A stretch of DNA of 64,000 nt from Acephala macrosclerotiorum (Eukaryota; Ascomycota; Leotiomycetes; Helotiales; Mollisiaceae). The notes beneath the pieces were generated by a model that ran no database searches, had not been told where the DNA came from, and saw only the letters and a program-made list of their open reading frames with translations. This document shows, in pieces, positions 12,497 through 20,892 of this stretch (positions are counted from its first letter, which is position 1; the number at the start of each line of letters is the position of its first letter). The DNA is taken from the NCBI GenBank assembly GCA_014904845.1, contig MU119249.1:124001-188000 (forward strand), in the 5' to 3' direction. The position numbers and the translations under genes were made by a program.

Positions 12497-13164
12497 CTGC
12501 AAGTCCTTGGTTAGAGATTTGGCGAACCTCTTCATATCATTCTTGTTTCCCTCTGGATGAAAGAGGCATCACCGCGATGAGACTAGCGTTGCAACATTCT
12601 TTTCGTGTATCATACTTTTACAAATGACATTTCCGTTGTACATAAACTGCGAATACCGTTTAATTCGTTTGCTATATTATGGGGCAAGGTTCTCAAATCT
12701 TCCGATGCCCGGACTTTCACGATAGCTGCTTACAGTATCAAACTCATTCCATTCTGTGTATTTTCATTAGGAACCACTTTTTCGGTGTAAATGAAGACCC
12801 TTGCGGGGAAGTTCACTAATCGAGTATTCATGGGGATGATAATATACAACAGGGCTGAAGCCTTCAAGCGGATATGTATACTGACTATCATCTTGGCTGC
12901 CTGCCAGTCATCCTGCCAAGCATCGTTGAAACGAAATAGTAATCATACTTAAATGGGCTATTGATAAATCAAGAAGACAAGGATGGCCCTCGCTTCTGGA
13001 AGGAGAATACTTCTGGATTCATATATAAAGTCACCAGGTACGAATGATGAAGAACCATTCGAGAGCACGAGAAACAAGCAGCACTCGATCGCCTCCCGAC
13101 GCGCTCATTAATCTATTCATTCTTAAGTCCATCTTTCGTGGCTTCAAAATTTCTTAATTCCATC
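12497..13164. other. Intergenic region upstream of the hydrolase pseudogene
   Basis: About 670 bases holding the GH131 3' untranslated region and the hydrolase promoter. The only element seen is the TATA box listed next. Confidence 0.55.
13022..13030 (+). promoter_or_regulatory. TATA box upstream of the hydrolase pseudogene
   Basis: TATATAAAG, about 140 bases before the ATG at 13165. It is intact, so the promoter may still be active although the coding frame is broken. Confidence 0.5.
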
Positions 13165-14055
13165 ATGGCTCTCGCGACAGCCCAAACAGCCCAAACACAA
13201 CTCGTCACCACAAAAGACAACATCAAACTCGCATGCCGCTACATCGGCGTCAAGACCGGCGTCCCTCTCCTCTGCCTCCAACACTTCCGCGCAACAATTG
13301 ATCACTGGAATCCACTCATCAACACAATCTCCCCAGTCGCCCAGTCATCCTCTTTGACAATGCTGGAATCGGACACTCAACAGGAAAGGTTGATGATGAC
13401 CTGGCTGCCATGGGTGATCATGTCACTGAGTTCCTGTCTTTGATTGATGTCAAGGAAGTTGATATCTTTGGTATTAGTTTGGGAGGTATCGTTGCTCCGC
13501 TTGTGAAGTTGAATTGGCCGAAGAGGTTGGTGAGGAAGTTGGTGTTGGCGGGGACGGGTCCGACTGCTGGTGAGGGATTGAGGCTGGAATGGCGAATCCA
13601 GATGTTCAAAAATACGCTACGGTGGGTGAAGTCCAAGAGGGCATGTTGCTGTTCAAGGAGAATGAGAAGAGTCAAACAGCTGGAAGGGCATGGTGGAAAC
13701 GAATTCATGAACGCAGTGTTGAAACCTCCGGCGAGGAACGACTCAAGTACCCGTCAGAAGGGCTACAAGATGGCGGTGCAGGAATAATGGCGCTCATCAA
13801 TGCTAGGTAAATGGTGGAGATGTGGCGAATAGAGCAGTGGGCACTTATGACGGGTTAGGGGAGCTGGATGGACCGATATTGGTCGCCAATGGGTATGAAG
13901 ATATCATGGTCCCAACGGTGAACAATTTTGTGACAAGCCAGAAGATTCCTAACGCTTTATTGCTGATCTATCCAGGAGCGGGACACGGCTTTTGCTTTCA
14001 GTATCCAGAACATTTTGCGAGGCAAGTCGTGGAGTTTTTAGACGAGTGGAATTAG
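13165..14055 (+). pseudogene. Alpha/beta hydrolase broken by three single-base frameshifts
   Basis: Read in three successive frame changes this is one complete alpha/beta hydrolase of roughly 295 residues: MALATAQTAQTQLVTTKDN at the start, RPVILFDNAGIGHST, a nucleophile elbow GISLGG (catalytic Ser), an Asp region YEDIMVP, and a catalytic His in PGAGHGF near the end. Frame changes occur near 13335 (run of four C), near 13578 (run of three G) and near 13808 (just after ATCAATGCTAGG, at a run of A). Each is explained by loss of one base. No other stop or degenerate stretch is seen and all catalytic residues survive. Too little sequence is available at any break for an ordinary intron; the third could be spliced only as a 26-nt intron, which is implausibly short. 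Either a very young pseudogene or assembly errors at homopolymers. Substrate unknown. Confidence 0.8.
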
Positions 14056-15637
14056 GTGTTTGACAGGAAACTGAAAGTATCAGTTTAGGTAGAAGGGCAT
14101 ATGCTGCGCTGTCCATCGTTTTAGCCGGTTCCAATGAAGGGCGTTGGAAATGTCTGATTGTTTTCGCGGCCTTCATGAGACGTGCCGGCATTGCCGAAAT
14201 CAAGACGGAAAACCAGACACCTTGCCGACGCGATATTCATTAAATTATGGAAGTTTGGAGCAGGAAGTGAAAACCGAATGTGATTAATATAGCTGGCAAG
14301 GTACCCAGTTGGCAACCAATGCAAGTAAGCTCGCGTGGGAAGGAGTCGGACGAACATTTGAGCAAGCGAGGTGCAACTTCCTCACAACCACCTCACACCT
14401 TCCTCTCTCCCTTCTTCCTTCCCTCAACAACCTGCCTCCCAAAACAACACACCTCTCTCACCACACTACTTGCCACTTGTATTCTTTGCTCCTCTCTATT
14501 CTAAAGAAGCTTCCTTCCGCTTTCTTTTTTTCTCGCTTGAGAATAGAGGGGACCAAAGAATATAAGTGGCAAATAGTGTGGTGAGAGAGGTGTGTTGTTT
14601 TGGGAAGGCATTCAAACCATTTATGACTTCATGTGCGAATGAGAGAAGATGGATAATGAGTCGTTGTCACTGTCGTCGTCGCCTTCTGACGGTGCAGGTG
14701 CCGAGATGCGTGCATCGGTCGGTCTCCCACTGACATCATTTCTTGATTGATGATGGCCGTTGCATCTTCTGCTCGAAGCTTGAATGAATTAAAATACCTC
14801 TGGAATCGAGGAGACTAAGTTTTTGGTGGTGTGTTCTGCTGAGGATGGGTGCGTGAGATGTTTGGCTCTTGTTGGGATGATGCGTGCAAAGGTTCGTGGC
14901 ATGCATCACTTATTTCGTACATGTGGGAGAAAGGTTTGCTAATTAAGCCCTTTCTATCAATCGGTCATTTACATCTGATTTAAATGAAAAAAAGAACAAT
15001 TCTGTGCTTGAAGTAGAAGCCTGAAGACATTTTATGACTCAAAGTATTGATGTTCACAGAAAGCGCGAGCCCTTAAGGACGACCAACAACATTTTATCGT
15101 CCAAATTTTCCACTTCAACGCGTCGTAAATGATTCCAAATTTTCAGAATAGATACTTCAGATACCTATTAATACATTAACCATAGTATTATAAATAGCAC
15201 CGACCGTTAGTCGGCTGTTGCATAGGTAGGTATAGAAAGGTGAGGACGAGCCATGTCCTTCTCTCAGCGGCTCTCAGGGTGCAGGCAACTAATTATTTAG
15301 GGGATTGCTCACTAAAGTATTGAAACTTTCAGGCATAAAAGCACTACATTTTCAGGGTTTGAACTAAGATTCGTGGTCTGCAAACATACATCTCTAATAT
15401 ATTCGCTACAATAGAACTTCTCTGCCTGCCGTTTAAGACGCACTAGAACACGAAGAAAAGGCTAGAATTAATAGTCAAACAGTAGCGCTCTAAGCAATAT
15501 ATGAATGGTAGTAAATCTAGTTCTCCTTCGCCTTACTGAAGGCGGGTGAAAATTCATGTGAGGATGGATGACGGCGTGATACTTCCAAGGATTGTTCACC
15601 GAGTTGTCATTTCATTCATTACCTCTACCAGAACTAT
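14056..15637. other. Intergenic region containing a long hairpin
   Basis: About 1.6 kb with no recognisable gene. Its one clear feature is the 66-base inverted repeat listed separately. The part from 15.0 kb on is AT-rich and shows no coding character. Confidence 0.55.
14437..14605. repeat. Inverted repeat: two 66-base arms around a 37-base loop
   Basis: The left arm 14437-14502 (begins TCCCAAAACAACACACC) pairs with the right arm 14540-14605 (ends GTGTTGTTTTGGGA). I compared them base by base: 62 of 66 positions match; with one indel the match extends a few bases further out. The loop is pyrimidine-rich. A transcript would fold into a long near-perfect hairpin. No clear target-site duplication flanks it. 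It could be a miniature inverted-repeat element, a small-RNA hairpin precursor, or an old inverted duplication; sequence alone does not decide. Confidence 0.9.
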
Positions 15638-16507
15638 CTAATGTCCGCCAGAAACAGCCTTCTGCTTATCCTCTGCAATCTTTTGAACAGCCGGGCGTTG
15701 CATCAGGCGCTGATTCCAAGCATAGTAGTTGGGATAGTTCTTCTCAAGCTGGAGTGTGTTGGCTTCATCGCCAAAGATCCAAGGAACCATCATATCCCAC
15801 GTAACAAATGACAGGTCCGCGATTGTGCTGTGGATCATTAGCATTGTTTAACATCTCTTAGATATTCAACATACCACTTGTCTCCAACAAGATATTGCTT
15901 CCCTTGCAAGAACTTATCCAAAACACCAAGCACACGCTTGATCTGGTCCTTGTACCTATCTCTGGCACTCGAGATCTTCTCTGGGTGGAACTTCTCGAAC
16001 CAGGCTGCTTGTCCGAAATATGGTCCTTGGCCGCTCATTTGGAAGTGAAGCCATTGCTTGACTTCGTACTTCTCAGGCGATTGAGTGAACGTCAGGGTAT
16101 TATTCTTGTCGTAGGTCTCTACAAGGTATCTGAAAATGAAGAATCAGAGATTACTCCTTCAACGGGTCCGGGTGGTAGTTAGCACTTACTCTATGATAGC
16201 GCCGGATTCCCAAAGAGTGACGCCAGTGTTGGGATCTGTGATGGCTGGGACTTGTCCGTTCGGGTTGATGGCTTCGAAAGGAGCCTTCTTCATATCGGCT
16301 ATGTCTTCAGCATGTCAGTGAATGTCCTTATCTCATAATGGGACTAAAGCCGCACCAACGAGCTTGTGCTCATAGGAGATCTTGAGTCCCTCGAGGACAA
16401 TGGCAACCTTCCAAGGGTTTGGGCCAGTAGCTGTAGAGTGTCAGTCCAGGGTTCTCGAAGTTTGGGGATGACTTGCCATGGCCATAGAGAGTGATGGGCT
16501 TGTTCAT
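15638..16507 (-). CDS. Glutathione S-transferase, Ure2p-like fungal class
   Basis: Cytosolic enzyme conjugating glutathione to electrophiles, or a related thiol transferase. Five exons (16477-16507, 16356-16430, 16190-16298, 15875-16129, 15638-15827) fit in phase and give 219 residues, the normal length. Motifs: MNKPITLYGHATGPNPWKVA (thioredoxin-fold start), then NPNGQVPAI (cis-Pro), then LWESGAIIEYLVETYD (glutathione-binding ES pair), and in the helical domain YLVGDKCTIADLSFV with the conserved Asp. Intron 1 has a GC donor (ATG|gcaagt) rather than GT; without it, residues 10-12 cannot be joined. A TATA box lies 80 bases upstream of the ATG. Which electrophiles it handles cannot be told. Confidence 0.93.
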
Positions 16508-17324
16508 GGTAGCTGTGTGGTATTTGGTTTAGTTGATGGCAATTTGAAGAAGAAACCAAAGACTGGACGCTACTCCAAGGCTTCTTCTTATATATTTCTT
16601 GTCCAACTTTATGATCTCATGTGGGGTCCAATACCCCGCCATATGGCGACAGCTCGAAATAGATTGGGTTGGTTTTCTAGAACGATCTGGATGTGGTCCC
16701 TGACAGTGAGCTCGAAGCATTGACCAATCAAAGAGTGACTTGAGTCATTGCCACTGCTAGATCTAGTCTCAATCTATGACGGCGCGAAGCTAATCGACCG
16801 CCCCAACTGCCGGGAAACATTAATCATAGCTTTGTAACTCACTCGGATCATTGAATGATCCGGGATGGACTGAAATGCAACAACTCTTGAGTAGTGCTTG
16901 CGGGACATCAAGGTTTCGATGGTTTGAAGTGCATTGAGAACAGACGAGGAGTACAGACTGATGTTTCGTCCTGTGTACCAAATGTCCACAAGGACACGCA
17001 GTACCTGTACTGTATTCAATCCAGACGACTCTCGGCGTTGCAGCATCATATCTTGAGAGAGTGTGACATTGAGAATCGTTCAAGCGACTGCTTTGCGAGA
17101 GGTTGTAAAATCTAAGGAGGAGCTTTGGGACATCCGAAAGAAATCGGACAAAATAACAGCTATTCAGAAAATACTCTAGGAATCGACTTGAGCCATTCAC
17201 GACTGCCCCAGTGGTAGACTCATCATTCCCATCGGCGCAGTAACAGAGCCGTTTCTGATCTAGCGAAAACCCATGAAGTTCACACTGCCCAAAGTTTGCC
17301 AACAAATTTTCCATTTCGGTCCAT
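16508..17324. other. Intergenic region between the GST and the Cys-rich protein gene
   Basis: About 800 bases. The GST promoter with its TATA box lies at the left end. An open frame on the minus strand across 16820-17350 shows no recognisable motif and runs into the neighbouring gene's last exon in another frame, so it is not called. Confidence 0.45.
16587..16594 (-). promoter_or_regulatory. TATA box of the GST gene
   Basis: TATATAAG on the minus strand, 80 bases upstream of the GST start codon at 16507. Confidence 0.6.
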
Positions 17325-17679
17325 TCATGACCAGTAACCCTCGTCTTCAATCGCCGCTGCCGTTTGCTTCTGTTCAGCTCTCTTCCTTTTCGCCGTTCGT
17401 CTACACGACTAGAACAATTAGCGATGATTTATACTGAGAGTTCGGGACACATACAATACATAGACCACGCGTATCTTGTAAGTCCTGTCTCAAGAATACA
17501 CCATTGCACTGCTCCGTAGGTTTCTTGCATCGAACAACTTGAGAGGCATGGTTGTGGCCACACTCAAAGACTTGGATGACTTGATGACACATTTCGACAG
17601 TTGTTTTGGGGTGTTTGGATGGATCGACGTGGGCGTATGTTCGTGGCAGCCAGCGTAGACTTTCCAAGGGACCTGGCAT
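17325..17679 (-). CDS. Short Cys-rich protein with RING-like cysteine/histidine spacing
   Basis: Exon 17455-17679 and exon 17325-17408 join through a gtatgt donor and ttctag acceptor to give 102 residues; starting at the internal Met (MCHQVIQVFECGH) would give about 73. Metal-ligand candidates in order: C of MCHQ, FECGHNH, VVRCKKP, EQCNGV, then GLCISC, the last CxxC pair formed only after splicing. The tail is basic (RRTAKRKRAEQ). The C-G-H core and terminal C-x2-C resemble small fungus-specific zinc-binding proteins annotated only as hypothetical. I cannot assign a function; E3 ligase activity should not be assumed from the spacing. Confidence 0.6.
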
Positions 17680-17856
17680 GAACTCCGACTTGCCTTCGCC
17701 TTATGTACGAAGTCTTCTCAAGCTGCAGTCATGATCTGGTATGAATAGAAAGTCATCCAGAGATAAGTCCGTCGATTGTCTGCTCCAGAAGGTGTTACCA
17801 CAAACGCCGCGATTGATAGAGCAGGGCTGGGGTAGCCAATGCAATTGGAGAGGATT

Positions 17857-18546
17857 TCAGTCTGTGATGGCGTCTCCTTTCCAGGTGAGGATCACTTCCT
17901 TGTCATTGGCATCTCCTCCAGTATACTTCAAGCCAACTTCTATACCCTCAAGGCCTTCTTTCTTTGCTCGGGAATTCCAGAGCATCTGCATGATCCTGCC
18001 CTCAGGCGTGCAAAGCACATATCCCATCGGCCAACGACTTCTATGAAGTGCTTCTCGTACACCTTTGGTTGCAGATTTCTGCGAGACAAGAAGAGCTAGT
18101 ACACCCGCCTCTCTCCAGCCTGCGGGTGCGCCTACAAACGCCCCTTCCAATTCCCTAGCCTGAGCTGGATCAATCTTTCTTGCAACGTTTTTGCATTGAA
18201 CGAGAATCTTGAGAGGCTGAGAGACGGACGGCAATGACCACGAACCGAGAATGTCAATCCCGTAGTCTGATTTTCCACCTATCCGTTTGAGAGACATTCC
18301 AAGCCGCTCGAGGGCAGATTGCACTGTGTACTCATAGTGCGTCCCGACGTACGTTGTACTTTTCGTATCCATGTCGGTGCGCGACGCGTACTCTAGGAAG
18401 CTTGGAAGGTCATGATGGTTTGGTGTCTGTGACTCAGGGTATATGATGTCTTCCATGGCAGTGGCAGCTGTAGCGTTTGTAAAGTGGCTGCATCTTGATT
18501 GCTGCACAGCTCGGAAGAGCCGCATGGAAGGCCGTCCGGAAAGCAT
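17857..18546 (-). CDS. RRG7: Required-for-respiratory-growth protein 7 (DUF2034, nuclease-like fold)
   Basis: Mitochondrial protein needed for respiratory growth in yeast; molecular role unproven. Single exon, 229 residues, ATG at 18546. The N-terminus (MLSGRPSMRLFRAVQQSRC) is basic and free of acidic residues, as in a mitochondrial targeting peptide. The family core is clear: GTHYEYTVQSALERLGM, then GKSDYGIDILGSW and LVQCKN, the last two forming a restriction-endonuclease-like D...D/E-x-K type site (D of GID, Q-C-K). The C-terminal part (LCTPEGRIMQMLWNSRAKK) matches the family. Divergent from MED21 with about 330 bases between starts. Confidence high for the family, moderate for the symbol. 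Confidence 0.85.
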   Translation of the reverse strand: MLSGRPSMRLFRAVQQSRCSHFTNATAATAMEDIIYPESQTPNHHDLPSFLEYASRTDMDTKSTTYVGTHYEYTVQSALERLGMSLKRIGGKSDYGIDILGSWSLPSVSQPLKILVQCKNVARKIDPAQARELEGAFVGAPAGWREAGVLALLVSQKSATKGVREALHRSRWPMGYVLCTPEGRIMQMLWNSRAKKEGLEGIEVGLKYTGGDANDKEVILTWKGDAITD

Positions 18547-18877
18547 GAAGGGAGGTTGATGTTTGCAGAAGTTATGTGATGATTTCTATTTTCTCATTGC
18601 CTCAGACCAGATAGAGCACCAGATTTCGTCAAATGGGCGTATAGTTGTGTGTCCCCTCCATGTTGATGAATGCCAGCTTGTTGTCAGGCTTGAAGTCCGA
18701 CAGAAGTTTGAAGATTTGGAGGAGGCTGAATTTTTGAATCGGCCCCACTTCCTTCTCATTGGCTGGCATACACTAGCGCCGCGGAAGCTTTACCTGAACC
18801 TCATTCAGCCTTGCATCACCAGCAACCGCTTCAAAACATACGCAGGCTTGCATCTTCTCTGGATTGCACTCGCCATT
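18547..18877. promoter_or_regulatory. Divergent region between RRG7 and MED21
   Basis: 331 bases between two divergent ATGs. An open plus-strand frame crosses it but has no recognisable content. It must contain both promoters; no element is obvious. Confidence 0.5.
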
Positions 18878-19410
18878 ATGGCAGACCGACTAACGCAGTT
18901 GCAAGATGCGGTCGATCAGGTCAGTTCTTCGATTGGTAACCTTTTCCGCTGTTAATTCCGTCGAAGCTGGCCCAGCAATTCGTTGCTTCGCTCTATTACG
19001 TCCACAAGCATCATGATTATGCGCTCCTTAGTCCCACGGACAGACTAGTAACGGCAAACAAGAATGGAGGTAACGCGGCACAGCTAGATGAGGATGGTAT
19101 GACTATAGTCTCCCGGTTCTATTCAGGTTTCAAGCTGATAGCTCTGATAGTTGATCCAAAGCCTGCGGATGTCTTCAAGGCAGGGCAGCGCGAGCTAGCA
19201 CAAGACCTGATTCTCAAGGAACAGGAGATCGAATACCTCATATCTCGGCTTCCCGGTTTAGAGAATAGCGAGAAAGATCAAGAACAATCGATTAAACAAC
19301 TAGAGGAAGACTTAAAAGCTGCCGAAGTAGAGCGTATAGCAGCCGTGAAGGAGAAAGAGGAAGTTTTGGCAAAACTGGAAAGTGTCATACGGAGCGTGAA
19401 AAGGCCGTAG
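18878..19410 (+). CDS. MED21: Mediator complex subunit 21
   Basis: Middle-module Mediator subunit (Srb7) that pairs with Med7 in a coiled coil and links activators to RNA polymerase II. Exons 18878-18919, 18967-19096 and 19151-19410 join in phase to 143 residues. The start MADRLTQLQDAVDQLAQQF is the family's N-terminal helix; LSPTDRLV and VDPKPADVFKAGQRELAQDL follow, with KEQEIEYLISRLPGL and a long coiled coil to the end (...ESVIRSVKRP). The first exon is only 14 codons, so a gene finder could start at a later Met and lose the diagnostic N-terminus. Converges tail-to-tail with the SDT1-type gene, 231 bases apart. No anomaly. Confidence 0.95.
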
Positions 19411-19641
19411 GACTTCGGAATGTAGGCCTTTGAGACGAATTGACAATATCGGCGTTGTGGAAATACCCTTGGTTGGATTGCGAAGGCGTTATGGAGGCGA
19501 TGACAGCTTGTTGGGGATTGTGATTACGAGCTTGGTCTATTCTACGTCTATACGATCATAAAACACCGCTGCAACAGCCCAGGATGCAATGTCGTAGGAT
19601 TCCTATCTTGTGACGAAGCGGTGGCAAGCAAGTATCCCTGT

Positions 19642-20497
19642 CTATGAGCTGTTGAAGAATTGTGGGAATAACGTTCTGAGTTCCTCCAAATGTCTGATTT
19701 GATTCTTGCATGCTTTTTCCGCTGGTAAAGGTTCGCCCTCCTCAACAAGATGTGTGGCCGTCCAACCTAGCTCTTCAGCCTTTCGGCAATTCAAACCCGA
19801 ATCGTCTGGAGGAATCAGTATCTCAATTTTTTTTCTTCTTTTTATGCGGTCTGGGTGTATCTCACCAACGAAATAGCAATCTTTATACTCAGATACGCCC
19901 GCTTCTTTCATTGCTTTTTCGTACATCTCGGGGTGCGGCTTGCATATCATCTTTTCCTCGGCATAATCACAGAAAGTTAGGCCCTCAAATATATCCTCCA
20001 CGCCAAGTAACTTGACAACCCGTTTGGCATGGGTGACATAGGCATTGGTGAGCAGCCAAAGTCTGACCTTGCTCTGGTCGATATCTTGAAGCAACTTTCG
20101 CAGGGCTGGGTCTGGAGAAATGATCGACTCGAGAGGTATAGCATCGTCGACTTGGCGGTTGTATTCGAGGGGATCAATCTTATGATGGCGAACTAAGCCT
20201 TCAATAGCAAGGCCATATGTTTTGTAATAATCCTGGTGGAGCATGTAGGCGTCTTCCCTGCTTAATTCTAAATGCTTCATGAAGTACAGATCAATGAGCT
20301 CTGTCATGTGATCGTGAACCCGTTTACCTAGTATTTTTAGCAATATAAATCTCTCTGAGCTGAAGTGAGGCTGACTCTTTGGATAAAGCTATGTAACATC
20401 CAATCAGACCTGTAGAATATTGTCACAGCGTAGAGCGTGGACTTACACAGTTATCGATATCAAAGAAAAACACTGGTTTCTTGTTTGCCGCCGCCAT
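19642..20497 (-). CDS. SDT1: HAD-family pyrimidine 5'-nucleotidase, Sdt1 type
   Basis: Dephosphorylates pyrimidine nucleotides (UMP/CMP in yeast Sdt1). Exons: 20447-20497, 20376-20388 (only 13 nt), 19866-20327 and 19642-19805, giving 229 residues. The micro-exon supplies LYPK and one base of the next Ser, so that HAD motif I reads FFFDIDNCLYPKS across three exons. Later motifs: KVRLWLLTNA (motif II), MICKPHPEMYEKAM (motif III Lys), and VDDSGLNCRKAEELGW (motif IV), the Asp pair of the last formed across the third intron. That intron is 60 nt and free of stops, so keeping it would insert 20 residues in frame and break motif IV. All catalytic positions are present. Confidence 0.9.
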
Positions 20498-20892
20498 GCT
20501 CGAGGCTTTTCTAAAGTACTGGAAACCCTTGGGACATCTATGAATGGAAGCAAAAGAACGTCTATAACCACTTATCAACAAAGATGGGGTTCGTATCATG
20601 GGAAATCTCGATGACTGCCGGTAGAGTACAAACAAGGGTCGGTGATGACTCCAAGTGGAAGCATAGCCGATGCGGCTCTTTCCGTAAGCAAATTTAAGCC
20701 TGCGTCGCCAGACTCGACTCCTTTCCATCGACTGACATTCATTCTTTAACAATCAACGACTCCTCCACCGACATTCACAGGCGGTGTAGAGTTGAATTGC
20801 ATATTTCTTGGTTTCTTACATTGGCACACTGTCGCATATTGTCCCAGTCGCTCCGGTACATTCACTAATCTGTCAGGTCGACCTTTGTGAAG
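20498..20892. promoter_or_regulatory. Divergent region between the nucleotidase and the 858-residue protein gene
   Basis: 395 bases between divergent starts; no clear TATA box or other element seen. Confidence 0.45.

Noticed and set aside
13811..13836. A 26-nt GT-AG intron that would repair the third frameshift of the hydrolase
   Set aside because: Below the size fungal spliceosomes are known to handle, and it would not explain the other two frame changes, which have the same one-base form.
16820..17350. 176-codon minus-strand frame with several Cys
   Set aside because: No family resemblance, and it overlaps the last exon of the Cys-rich protein gene in another frame.
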